Assembly: GCA_041687675.1 (NCBI GenBank)
Contig: JAWLBM010000028.1
Coordinates: forward strand, 1-64,000
DNA: 64,000 nucleotides
Direction of reading: 5' to 3'
Source of the DNA: JAWLBM01 sp041687675
GTDB lineage: Bacteria; Pseudomonadota; Alphaproteobacteria; Rhizobiales; Pleomorphomonadaceae
Shown: positions 31,340 to 39,212 of the stretch, in pieces
Layout of the letters: each line of letters opens with the position of its first letter
Numbering within the stretch: the stretch's first letter is position 1
Program-made: the position numbers and the translations under genes
The notes under the pieces: generated by a model
The model's input: the letters and a program-made list of their open reading frames with translations, nothing else
Databases searched by the model: none
What the model was told of the DNA's origin: nothing

Positions 31340-32869
31340 TCAGCCGGTCTGCAGCGGCATGGCGACGAAGCGGACGTTGTCGCCGTTCTGCACGCGCATC
31401 AGAACGGCCGAGCGGTCGCCCGAGGCGGCGGTCTCGATCGCCGTCTCGACGTCCTTCGGGTTCTCGACGGTGGTGCCGCCGACCTCGAGGATGACGTCGC
31501 CCTGGCGAAGGCCGGTGTCGGCCGCGGTGCCGGACGGGTCGACCTCGGTCACCGCCACGCCCTTCTCGCCGGCGCCCACGGCGGCCGCCGGGGCGAGGGT
31601 GAGGCCGTAGGCCTCGAGCGAGGTCGGGGCGTTGCCCATCGGAGCGCCCGCGGCCATCCGCTGCTCGTCCGGAAGCGTGCCGAGGTCGACCTCGACGGTC
31701 CGCCGCTCGCCGTCGCGGAGCACGGTCAGGTCGACCGTGGTCTCCGGCGGGTAGGCGGCGATCACCCGGGCCAGCTCGCGGGCGTCGGCGATCCGGGTCC
31801 CGTTGACCTCGAGGATGGCGTCGCCCGGCTTGATGCCGGCGGCGAGGGCCGGAGAGTCCTCCTGCGGCTGGGTGACCAGCGCGCCATGGGGGTCGTCGAG
31901 CCCGATCGAGGCGGCGATGTCCTCGTCGATCGGCTGGATCTGCACGCCGAGCCAGCCGCGGACCACCTTGCCGTCGTCCTTCAGGTCCTCGATCACGGCG
32001 GTCACGGTCTTCGCCGGGATGGCGAAGCCGATGCCGACGGAGCCGCCGGACGGCGAGAAGATCGCGGTGTTCACGCCGACGACCTCGCCGGCGAGGTTGA
32101 ACGCCGGGCCGCCGGAGTTGCCGCGGTTGATCGGCGCGTCGATCTGCAGGAAGTCGTCGTAGGGGCCGGCGCCGATGTCGCGGCCGCGGGCCGAGACGAT
32201 GCCGGCGGTGACCGATCCACCGAGGCCGAAGGGATTGCCGACCGCGACGACCCAGTCGCCGACGCGGATGTCACCCTCGGTGAAGGCCACGAAGGCGAAG
32301 TCGTCCTTGCCGTCGACCTTGACGAGGGCGAGGTCGGTCTTCGGGTCGGTGCCGATCACCTTGGCCTCGAACTCGCGGCCGTCGTCCATCACCACGGTGA
32401 CCTCGTCGGCGTTGTCGACCACGTGGTTGTTGGTGACGACATAGCCGTCGGCCGAGATGAAGAAGCCGGAGCCCTGGCCCATCGCCTGGCGCTCGCGCGG
32501 CTGCTGGCCGGGCATGCCCTGCTGGCCCGGCTGGCCGAAGCGCCGGAAGAATTCCTCGAAGGGGTTGTCGCCGCCGCCGCCGGGCATCTCGAAGCCCTCC
32601 ATGGCGGCGCCGGTCTCCTCGACGGTGGTGCGGACCTGGATCGACACCACGGCGGGCTGCACCCGCTCGACGACGTCGGCGAAGGAGAAGGCGGGCTGCT
32701 GGGGGACGACGATCGGCTGCTGCACGTCCTGCGCGACGGCCGCGGACGGCGGCGCGAACAGGACCGGGGTCGCCACCGCGGCGGAGACGGCGAGCGCGAC
32801 GGCGCTGCCGAGAAGGGCCTGGCGGCGGCGCGCCGGCGTGACGGCCTTGGACGGGCGTTGATCGTTCAT
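31340..32869 (-). CDS. degP: Periplasmic serine protease DegP/HtrA (Do family)
   Basis: This trypsin-like protease and chaperone degrades misfolded envelope proteins. The protein has 509 residues from ATG 32869 (GGAG ten bases upstream; ATG 32884 is an in-frame alternative). After a signal peptide, the protease domain shows the catalytic triad: His in VTNNHVVDN, Asp in DPKTDLALVKV, and Ser in RGNSGGPAFNL. Two PDZ domains follow (about 275-365 and 400-500). A Gln/Gly/Pro-rich LA loop (FGQPGQQGMPGQQPRERQ) precedes the His. It lies upstream of an RR-HK pair that may respond to envelope stress. Confidence 0.95.
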   Translation of the reverse strand: MNDQRPSKAVTPARRRQALLGSAVALAVSAAVATPVLFAPPSAAVAQDVQQPIVVPQQPAFSFADVVERVQPAVVSIQVRTTVEETGAAMEGFEMPGGGGDNPFEEFFRRFGQPGQQGMPGQQPRERQAMGQGSGFFISADGYVVTNNHVVDNADEVTVVMDDGREFEAKVIGTDPKTDLALVKVDGKDDFAFVAFTEGDIRVGDWVVAVGNPFGLGGSVTAGIVSARGRDIGAGPYDDFLQIDAPINRGNSGGPAFNLAGEVVGVNTAIFSPSGGSVGIGFAIPAKTVTAVIEDLKDDGKVVRGWLGVQIQPIDEDIAASIGLDDPHGALVTQPQEDSPALAAGIKPGDAILEVNGTRIADARELARVIAAYPPETTVDLTVLRDGERRTVEVDLGTLPDEQRMAAGAPMGNAPTSLEAYGLTLAPAAAVGAGEKGVAVTEVDPSGTAADTGLRQGDVILEVGGTTVENPKDVETAIETAASGDRSAVLMRVQNGDNVRFVAMPLQTG

Positions 32870-33033
32870 GAGACGGGACTCCATCTTTGTCTCGGGGGCG
32901 ACGACTCGCGCCGTTCGCCATGACCCCAAGATGGGAAGTGCCGCCTCTCCGAAAACTGTCCGGCGGATTAAATCTCCGTAATGTGGAAGGAACTCCTGGG
33001 TTGGGGGACCGGGGAACATCCTCCGAGGATCCG

Positions 33034-33882
33034 TCATTCGGCCCCTTGCGGGTCGCCCCGGCGTTCCCTGACGAGACGGGCCGCCTCCTGGTCGGCGACG
33101 CCGAGGATCGACACGTGGTCGGCGCCGGGCACCCGGACGAAGCGGGTGCCGACGCGTTCGGCGGCAAGGTCCGCGCCGTGCGCCACCGGCACGATGCGGT
33201 CTAGCTCGCCGTGGGCGATGAGCACGTCGCGGGCGCGCGCGTCCGGCAGGCGGAGGTCGTTGCGGAAGGTGTCCTTGAGGAGCAGGCCCGCCGGCACCGC
33301 CGGGTAGCCCTCCCGGGCCATCCGCAGCGCCGAGTGGAATGGCGCCTCCAGGTAGAGGAGGTCCGCCTCCGCCTCCAGCGCGGCGGCCACCGCCACCGCG
33401 GCGCCGAGCGAATGGCCGTGGAGGACGAGCGGCGCGCCGGGCGCGCGGCCCGCCACGAAGGCGAGCGCCGCCCGCGCGTCCTCGATCAGCCCGGCTTCGC
33501 TGGGCCGGCCGGTGGAGCCGGGATAGCCGCGGTAGGCGACGACGAGCACGCCGTAGCCGCCGCCCGCCCAGGGCGCCTCGTTGGCGAAGCGGTCGGCGTA
33601 GGGGTGCGGCGTCGCGGCGTTGCCGTGGAAGCTGACGATGACCGGCGCGCCGTCCCGCGGCGGCTTCCACAGGGCGGCCAGGCGCTGGCCGTCGGTTGTC
33701 GCGACCGCGACCCGCTCGAGTCCGGGCGGCGGCAGCCGCACCGCCGCCTCGGCCGCGAGGGCCCAGGTCGGATAGATCAGCGAGCGCTGGAACAGGTAGA
33801 GGAGCCCGACCACCACGACATAGCCGAGCACCGCCACGAGCGCGGCGGTCCGCAGGATGCCGAGAAGGGTGATCGTATTCAC
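33034..33882 (-). CDS. Membrane-anchored alpha/beta hydrolase
   Basis: The 282-residue protein starts at GTG 33882, where a membrane helix begins (LRTAALVAVLGYVVVVGLLY); upstream frame extensions lack homology. The serine hydrolase nucleophile elbow is HGHSLGAAV, the oxyanion region is SFHGNAATPHPYADRF, and acid/base residues are in AHGELDRIVPV and VPGADHVSI. It resembles Bem46-like hydrolases often annotated as alpha/beta fold esterases. The substrate is unknown. It ends 165 bases upstream of degP in the same orientation. Confidence 0.85.
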   Translation of the reverse strand: MNTITLLGILRTAALVAVLGYVVVVGLLYLFQRSLIYPTWALAAEAAVRLPPPGLERVAVATTDGQRLAALWKPPRDGAPVIVSFHGNAATPHPYADRFANEAPWAGGGYGVLVVAYRGYPGSTGRPSEAGLIEDARAALAFVAGRAPGAPLVLHGHSLGAAVAVAAALEAEADLLYLEAPFHSALRMAREGYPAVPAGLLLKDTFRNDLRLPDARARDVLIAHGELDRIVPVAHGADLAAERVGTRFVRVPGADHVSILGVADQEAARLVRERRGDPQGAE

Positions 33883-33983
33883 GCTGCGAAGGATAGGAGC
33901 CGCCGGGGCGCTTTGCCAGAGCGCCGATTGGCAGGCCGCCCGGGCACGCCGGCGTCGCCGGCCCGGAGCCGCCCCGAAACGCG

Positions 33984-34016
33984 AAAGGGGCGGAGGCGCC
34001 GAACGCCTCCGCCCCA
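33984..34016 (-). terminator. Rho-independent terminator after the lipoprotein gene
   Basis: GGGGCGGAGGCG pairs perfectly with CGCCTCCGCCCC around a 5-base loop. On the minus strand it is followed by TTTCG. It starts about 20 bases past the lipoprotein stop at 34037. Confidence 0.75.
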
Positions 34017-34036
34017 AGTCGGTCCCGCCGCGGCGA

Positions 34037-34498
34037 TCAGCCGACCGGGCGCCAGGTGCCGTCCGGATTGCGGCAGGCGGTGCCGCGGGCCACCTCGGGG
34101 CGGCCGTCGATGTAGATGGTGTTGGTGAATTCGCGGCACTGCGAGTTGTTCACCACGTAGGTCGAGCCGGTGGTGACGTCGCCGTAGAGGCCCGACTGCG
34201 GGTTGCTCCAGCGCTGCGGCGTGCCGGTCTCGAGCGCCTGGTACTGGGCCGCGTAGAAGTACTGGCGGTCCTGCTCGTCCATGCGCGCGCCGATCTGGTT
34301 GCCGATGAAGCCGCCGATGAGCGCGCCGGCGGCGGTCGCGGCGATGCGGCCGCTGCCGCCGCCGAAGGCCTGGCCGATGGCGGCGCCGCCGACGGCGCCC
34401 GCGAGCGTGCCGAGCGACTGGTTGCTGGTGTTGGAGGCGCAACCGGCCAGCGTGGTGCTGACCAGCGCGACGGCGATCAAGAACTTCCTGACGATCAT
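34037..34498 (-). CDS. Glycine-zipper (17 kDa antigen-like) outer-membrane lipoprotein
   Basis: The 153-residue protein has a lipoprotein signal peptide with the lipobox LAGC (Cys at about residue 20). Residues 29-75 form a glycine-zipper 2TM domain (GTLAGAVGGAAIGQAFGGG ... AAGALIGGFIGNQIG), as in Rickettsia 17 kDa surface antigen and SlyB-like proteins. The C-terminal half carries two cysteines (NNSQCREF and ARGTACRNPDG) that could pair. Such proteins contribute to envelope integrity. It stands alone between two terminator-like or non-coding segments. Confidence 0.85.
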   Translation of the reverse strand: MIVRKFLIAVALVSTTLAGCASNTSNQSLGTLAGAVGGAAIGQAFGGGSGRIAATAAGALIGGFIGNQIGARMDEQDRQYFYAAQYQALETGTPQRWSNPQSGLYGDVTTGSTYVVNNSQCREFTNTIYIDGRPEVARGTACRNPDGTWRPVG

Positions 34499-34692
34499 GC
34501 TGTCCCGTCTCCCAATTTGCCGGCCCCCGGCCGTGTCGTCCCCGGGGCGCCGTTAAGGCATTCCGCCGTCCCGTCGCCGCGGGGTCGGCGCTCCGCGCGG
34601 GGCGGGCGGGACTCACCCGGCAACAGGCCTGATCGGTCGGTGCATTGATGTAACATGATGGCCGAATTGCGGTGCACCGTCGACAACCTCGA

Positions 34693-36066
34693 TCAGCTTC
34701 TTGGCAGGTGGACGGCGACCGACAGGCCGCCGAGATCGGCGGCGCCCAGCGCCATCCTGCCACCGTAGGATTCGACGATTTCGTCGACGATGGAGAGGCC
34801 GAGGCCGGAACCCGGCACCGTCTCGTCGAGGCGGCGTCCGCGGCCGAGCACCTCGGCGTAGCTCTCCTGCGGCAGGCCCGGCCCGTCGTCCTCCACGGTC
34901 AGCGTCACCATCGGCCGGCCGGTCTCGCCGGCCCCCGAGGCGCGTGCGCGCACGCGGATGCGGCCGCCGCCGAACTTCGCCGCATTGTCCATCAGGTTGC
35001 CGACCAGTTCGTCGAGGTCGCGCCGCTCGACCCGCACCTTCAGGTCCGCCGGGACCTCGGTCTCGATCGACAGGTCCCGCTCGGGCCAGGCACGGGCCAG
35101 CACCTTGGCGACCGCCTCGACCGAGCGGGCGACCTCCGCCGAGGAGCCGACCACCCGCCGCCCGGCCGCCATGCGGGCGCGGTCGAGGTAGCGGTCCACC
35201 TCGGCCCGCATCACCGCCACCTGCTCGGCCACCTTGCCGGCGAGTGGCGACGTCTCGGCCCGGGCCTCGTTGAGGATGACGCTGAGCGGGGTCTTGAGGG
35301 CATGCGCAAGGTTGCCGACGTGGGCCCGCGCCCGCTCGACGATGGCGCCGTTGGTCTCGATCACCGCGTTGAACTCCTCGGCGAGCGGGGCGATCTCCTG
35401 GGGAAAGGACCCCTCCAGCCGCTCCGCGCGTCCCTCGCGGATGGCGGCGAGCGAGGAGCGCATCGCCTCGAGCGGGCGGAGCGCGAGGCGGACCTGCACC
35501 ACGGCGGCGAGCACCAGCCCCAGGGCGAACAGGGCGAGGGTGGCGAACACGCTCAGCCGGAAGGAGGCGATGTCCTCCTGCACCTCGCCGGTCGCGCCGG
35601 TCACCATCACGTCGAACGCCCGGTCGTCGCCGAAGGCCACCCGGCGGACGAGCACCCGAACCGGCTCGCCCGACGGCCCGGTCACCGTGGTGGCGCCGAC
35701 CGAGCCGTCCGCCGGCGCGGCGGGCGTCTCGAGTTCGTCGCCGAACAGCGACGGCGATGCCGCCACGGTGCCGCCCTCGGCGTCCCGCACCGCCCAGTAC
35801 CAGCCGGTCAGCGGCAGGAGGAAGCGCGGCTCGCCGAGCGCGCCGATGGTCAGCGGCACCTCGGGGTCGGCGGAGGCGATGAGGCCGACGATGGCCTTCT
35901 GGTAGACCTCCAGCCGCTCGTCGAAGGTCCGCTCGAGGCTCGAGCGGTAGAGCTCGGTCAGCAGCACCCCGGCCGCCACCAGCGCCACCGCGCTCCAGGC
36001 GGTGGCCGACAGGATCAGCCGCGCGGCCAGCGATCCCCGGGCGAAGCGGGCGGGCAGACTGACCAC
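34693..36066 (-). CDS. feuQ: FeuQ/PhoQ-like sensor histidine kinase
   Basis: The 457-residue kinase has two membrane segments (about 17-38 and 166-188) enclosing a PhoQ-like periplasmic sensor domain, then a HAMP-like linker, a dimerisation helix with the phosphorylated His in GNLAHALKTPLSVILNE, and HATPase_c with DDGPGLP and GSGLGLSIVDEIV. The H-box sequence NLAHALKTP is typical of the PhoQ/FeuQ subgroup. In Sinorhizobium FeuPQ controls genes such as ndvA for cyclic glucan export; the same role here is an inference. It lies 5 bases after its regulator gene. Confidence 0.85.
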   Translation of the reverse strand: MVSLPARFARGSLAARLILSATAWSAVALVAAGVLLTELYRSSLERTFDERLEVYQKAIVGLIASADPEVPLTIGALGEPRFLLPLTGWYWAVRDAEGGTVAASPSLFGDELETPAAPADGSVGATTVTGPSGEPVRVLVRRVAFGDDRAFDVMVTGATGEVQEDIASFRLSVFATLALFALGLVLAAVVQVRLALRPLEAMRSSLAAIREGRAERLEGSFPQEIAPLAEEFNAVIETNGAIVERARAHVGNLAHALKTPLSVILNEARAETSPLAGKVAEQVAVMRAEVDRYLDRARMAAGRRVVGSSAEVARSVEAVAKVLARAWPERDLSIETEVPADLKVRVERRDLDELVGNLMDNAAKFGGGRIRVRARASGAGETGRPMVTLTVEDDGPGLPQESYAEVLGRGRRLDETVPGSGLGLSIVDEIVESYGGRMALGAADLGGLSVAVHLPRS

Positions 36067-36071
36067 GGCGG

Positions 36072-36740
36072 CTAGCGGTCGCCGCGGGCGGCGATCCGGT
36101 AGCCAAGCCCGCGCACCGTCTCGATCAGGTCGACGCCGAGCTTCTTGCGCAGGCGCCCCACGAAGACCTCGATGGTGTTGGAATCGCGGTCGAAGTCCTG
36201 GTCGTAGAGGTGCTCGACCAGTTCGGTGCGCGACACCACCTTGTCCTGGTGCATCATCAGGTACTGGATCAGCCGGAACTCGTGGGAGGTCAGCTTCACC
36301 GGGTTGCCGGCCACGGTCACCCGCCCCGCCTTGGCGTCGAGCCGCACCGAGCCGACCTCGATCTCGTTGGAGGCGTGGCCGGCGGCGCGGCGGACGAGGG
36401 CGCGCAGCCGCGCCAGCACCTCCTCCATGTGGAAGGGCTTGGCGACATAGTCGTCGGCCCCGGCGTCGATGCCGGCCACCTTGTCCGACCAGCGGTCGCG
36501 GGCGGTGAGCAGCAGCACCGGCATGCGCCGGCCGTCGCGCCGCCAGGCCTCCAGCACGCTGAGCCCGTCCATCTTGGGCAGGCCGATGTCGAGGATCACT
36601 GCGTCATAGGGCTCGGTGTCGCCGAGGAAATGGCCGTTCTCGCCGTCGCTGGCGGTATCGACCACGTAGCCGGCGTCGCGGCAGGCCTGGGCGAGCTGCC
36701 GGTTGAGATCGGGGTCGTCCTCGATGACCAGTACGCGCAT
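36072..36740 (-). CDS. feuP: FeuP/PhoP-like response regulator
   Basis: The 222-residue OmpR-family regulator begins MRVLVIEDDPDLNRQ. Its receiver has the phospho-acceptor in AVILDIGLPKMDG and the conserved Lys in YVAKPFHME. The winged-helix effector domain ends with NTIEVFVGRLRKKLG and ETVRGLGYRI. It pairs with the kinase 5 bases downstream. A PepSY-domain gene upstream in the same direction is a typical companion and probable target; a glutathione S-transferase gene is interposed. A candidate direct-repeat operator lies before the PepSY gene. Confidence 0.88.
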   Translation of the reverse strand: MRVLVIEDDPDLNRQLAQACRDAGYVVDTASDGENGHFLGDTEPYDAVILDIGLPKMDGLSVLEAWRRDGRRMPVLLLTARDRWSDKVAGIDAGADDYVAKPFHMEEVLARLRALVRRAAGHASNEIEVGSVRLDAKAGRVTVAGNPVKLTSHEFRLIQYLMMHQDKVVSRTELVEHLYDQDFDRDSNTIEVFVGRLRKKLGVDLIETVRGLGYRIAARGDR

Positions 36741-36764
36741 GGGGCGGGGTCCGGTTGCGGCGGC

Positions 36765-37388
36765 TCAGCGCTTGCGCGCGGCAGCCTCGGCGTCGTCGAC
36801 GGCGTTGGCGCGGGCAAGCGCCGGCCTGCCCGCGAGCCGGTTCCAGTAGGCCTCGAAGGCCGGGCGCGGCTCGATCGTCCTGAAGCGCAGGCCCCAGCCG
36901 ACCTGCGAGCCGACGTAGACGTCGGCGGCGGAGAAGGCCTCGCCGGCGATGAAGTCCGAAGCCGAGATCGCCCCCTCCAGGGCGTCCATCATCCGCTCGA
37001 AGGGGGCGTAGCCGACCATGCCACGCCGCTCCTCGGGCACCTCGACGCCGAGCGAGCGGTTGACGATCGCCTGCTCGAGCGGGCCGGCGGCGAAGAACAG
37101 CCAGCGATAGTAGCGGGCCCGGTCGGCGAGGCCCGGCGCGAGCCCGGCCTGCGGGAACGCGTCGGCGAGATAGGCGCAGATCGCCGGGCATTCGGTCACC
37201 ACGGCCCCGCGGTGCACGATGGCCGGCACCTTGCCGAGCGGGTTCACGGACGTGTACTCCGCGGACTTCATGGGCGGGCCGAAGTCCACCCACTCGGTGC
37301 GGTAGGGGGCGCCGGCCTCCTCCAGCATCCACCGGGCGATCCGGCCGCGCGACATGGGGTTCGTGTAGAAGACGATTTCGTCGGACAC
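36765..37388 (-). CDS. Glutathione S-transferase family protein
   Basis: The 207-residue protein has an N-terminal thioredoxin-fold domain (VFYTNPMSRGRIARWMLEEAG), where the Ser in PMSRG may be the catalytic residue, the cis-Pro motif GKVPAIV and the glutathione gamma-Glu-binding TECPAICAYLAD segment, followed by an all-helical C-terminal domain. GTG 37388 is chosen because AGGAG lies about 10 bases before it; ATG 37415 is upstream of that ribosome-binding site. It sits between the PepSY and feuP genes and is probably in the same transcript. The substrate is unknown. Confidence 0.88.
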   Translation of the reverse strand: MSDEIVFYTNPMSRGRIARWMLEEAGAPYRTEWVDFGPPMKSAEYTSVNPLGKVPAIVHRGAVVTECPAICAYLADAFPQAGLAPGLADRARYYRWLFFAAGPLEQAIVNRSLGVEVPEERRGMVGYAPFERMMDALEGAISASDFIAGEAFSAADVYVGSQVGWGLRFRTIEPRPAFEAYWNRLAGRPALARANAVDDAEAAARKR

Positions 37389-37457
37389 CTTCGGAAATCT
37401 CCTGGCAGTCGGCATGCCCGGGCCCGGGCTGCTGCGAATCGGCGCCGGGCCTCGTCC

Positions 37458-37754
37458 CTAGCGAAGCACCTGTCCCGTGCGTGCGTCCACAACCACCGTG
37501 ACCACCTTGCCGCCGCCGCGGATGACGGCGAGGCGGTAGACCAGCCGGCCGCCGCGGTCGCAGAGCTCCGCGCTGACGATGTCGCCGCCGACCAGCCCGG
37601 CCACTTCGCCGAGGCGCAGGGCCTCCCCGGACGCCACCGCGCGGCGGGCCTCGTCCGGCGACAGGCAGCCGGCCGCCGCCGCCGGGCCGGCGGGTCCGGC
37701 CACGGCGGCGGTGAGACAAGCGGCGATGAGGGTGCGCGTGAGGGTCCTCGACAT
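37458..37754 (-). CDS. Secreted PepSY-domain protein
   Basis: The 98-residue protein has a signal peptide (cleavage after about PAAAA) and a single PepSY domain: SPDEARRAVASGEALRLGEVA followed by the beta-rich RLVYRLAVIRGGGKVVTVV and the end DARTGQVLR. One Cys pair (GCLSPDE and ELCDRGG) could form a disulfide. PepSY proteins of this size are commonly encoded beside PhoPQ-like two-component systems and may inhibit a periplasmic target or modulate the sensor kinase. First gene of a probable PepSY-GST-feuP-feuQ unit. Confidence 0.85.
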   Translation of the reverse strand: MSRTLTRTLIAACLTAAVAGPAGPAAAAGCLSPDEARRAVASGEALRLGEVAGLVGGDIVSAELCDRGGRLVYRLAVIRGGGKVVTVVVDARTGQVLR

Positions 37755-37777
37755 GGCAGGGACGATAGCGAAGCGGG

Positions 37778-37794
37778 CCTGAACCGTCCATGAA
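37778..37794 (-). promoter_or_regulatory. Candidate OmpR-family (FeuP) direct-repeat operator
   Basis: On the minus strand TTCATG and TTCAGG are spaced 11 bases start to start, the spacing of OmpR/PhoP-type binding sites. The box ends 24 bases upstream of the PepSY start. It also overlaps an interrupted CTGAAC/GTTCAG palindrome. Confidence 0.35.
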
Positions 37795-37802
37795 TGCGCA
37801 GT

Positions 37803-39212
37803 TCAGCCGATCGCGATCAGGATCACCTCGCCGGGGCCACCCTGTCCGCCGATGCCGGCAGCCGCGCCGTTGGTCGAGCCGCCGCCACCACCGCCGCCGC
37901 CGGGGCGCCCGCCCGGCCCGCCGCCGCCGGCCGGGATGGAGCCGGCGAGGTCTCCCGCGCCGCCGCCGCCGCCGCCACCGCCCGCGCCGAGGAGCCAGTT
38001 CCTGTCGGCGCCGGCAGCCCCGGGCAGGGTCTGGGCCCCGCCGGCCCCGCCGTCTGCGAACCGGGCGCCCGGTCCGAACAGCTGGCCGCCGGCTGCGCCC
38101 GTCCCGCCGACCCCCTGGACGGCGGTGGACGAGATGCCGCCGCCGCCCCCGCCGCCGCCGGGGGAGGCGGCGTAGGCCGCCTCCGGGGGCGTCATGCCGT
38201 TGATGTTGCCGATCCCGCCGAGGCAGGCCGTGCCGAAGTCGCAGCGCCCGCCCACCGCGCCGTAGAGGCCGCCGAGCTTGCCGCCGTGCCCGCCGGAGCC
38301 GCCGCCGACCCGGAGGATCCAGTCCGCCCCGTCGAGGAGGCCGGACGGCGCGCCGACCGAACCGGTCGTTCCGTCCTGCTCGTCGGCGTCGGCGGTCACG
38401 CCGCCCGCGCCGCCGGCCCCGACCTCGACCCAGAGCGTCTCCGGCAGGTCCGCGGCCCTGAACAGGAAGCGGGCGCGCCCGCCGGCGCCACCCCCGCCGC
38501 CGCCCCGCCGGTCCTGGCCCACCGCCCGGCGCCGCCCGGACCCGCCGCCGCCCCCGCCGGCGACCAGCGTCACGTCGACGAACCGCGCCCAGGACGGCCG
38601 CGTCCAGGCCGCGGACTGTGCGTAGACCGCGACCTCCGTCCGCAGGCTGCCGCCGGCGAAGGCGACCGCCCCGGTCAGGTGGTCGACGCGCACCGCCTCG
38701 GTCCAGGCCGCGCCGTCGCTGCTGACCTTGACCACCAGGTCGTCGTCGCCGACGAGGCCGATCTCCGCGCGGCCCGACCAGCCGGTCTGCAGCATCAGCG
38801 AGGCGGTGTCGCCGGGCGCCGGCTTGTTCAGCTTCAACTGCACGCCGGCCCCGGCCGGGTGGTAGACGGCCGCCTCGGCCAGGTCGCGCCAGGCCCCCGC
38901 GCTGCGCAGCACGATCCGCCCCTCGTCGGCGACGAAGGCCAGCCAGCCGTCGGCCGCCTCGTGGAAGGTCCAGCCGCCGGCGAAGCGCTGGGCGATGCGC
39001 CCGTCCATGCCGGCCCAGGCGCCGGATGCCCCGTCGGCGACGATGAAGGTGCCGCCCTCAGGCGGGTCGACCGGCGGGGCGGCGAGCGCCCGGGTGGCGA
39101 CGCTCGCCTGCACCAGCGCGTCGAGCCGGGCGAGCGCATCGTTGACGGTCACGTGCTTCTGCGCCTGCGCCGCCGCAAGGAGCGGCAGCTTCAGCCGTGT
39201 CGTGTCAGACAT
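37803..39212 (-). CDS. DUF2793 GTA/phage protein with glycine-rich fibre-like C-terminus
   Basis: The 469-residue protein starts with the DUF2793 signature (RLKLPLLAAAQAQKHVTVNDAL), a domain found at the end of GTA and phage tail clusters and thought to belong to tail fibres or host-recognition proteins. Residues 1-200 form this globular part. From about residue 210 to the end the sequence is dominated by Gly runs interspersed with Ala, Pro and Arg, like the glycine-rich receptor-binding tips of some tail adhesins. The start overlaps the gp15 stop by 8 bases. It is the last gene of the GTA cluster. Confidence 0.85.
   Translation of the reverse strand: MSDTTRLKLPLLAAAQAQKHVTVNDALARLDALVQASVATRALAAPPVDPPEGGTFIVADGASGAWAGMDGRIAQRFAGGWTFHEAADGWLAFVADEGRIVLRSAGAWRDLAEAAVYHPAGAGVQLKLNKPAPGDTASLMLQTGWSGRAEIGLVGDDDLVVKVSSDGAAWTEAVRVDHLTGAVAFAGGSLRTEVAVYAQSAAWTRPSWARFVDVTLVAGGGGGGSGRRRAVGQDRRGGGGGGAGGRARFLFRAADLPETLWVEVGAGGAGGVTADADEQDGTTGSVGAPSGLLDGADWILRVGGGSGGHGGKLGGLYGAVGGRCDFGTACLGGIGNINGMTPPEAAYAASPGGGGGGGGISSTAVQGVGGTGAAGGQLFGPGARFADGGAGGAQTLPGAAGADRNWLLGAGGGGGGGGAGDLAGSIPAGGGGPGGRPGGGGGGGGSTNGAAAGIGGQGGPGEVILIAIG

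Noticed and set aside
32900..33033. GGAAC sequence upstream of degP considered as an EcfG/RpoE-type promoter
   Set aside because: The GGAAC lies on the plus strand, opposite to degP, and no CGTT -10 element occurs at the required spacing.
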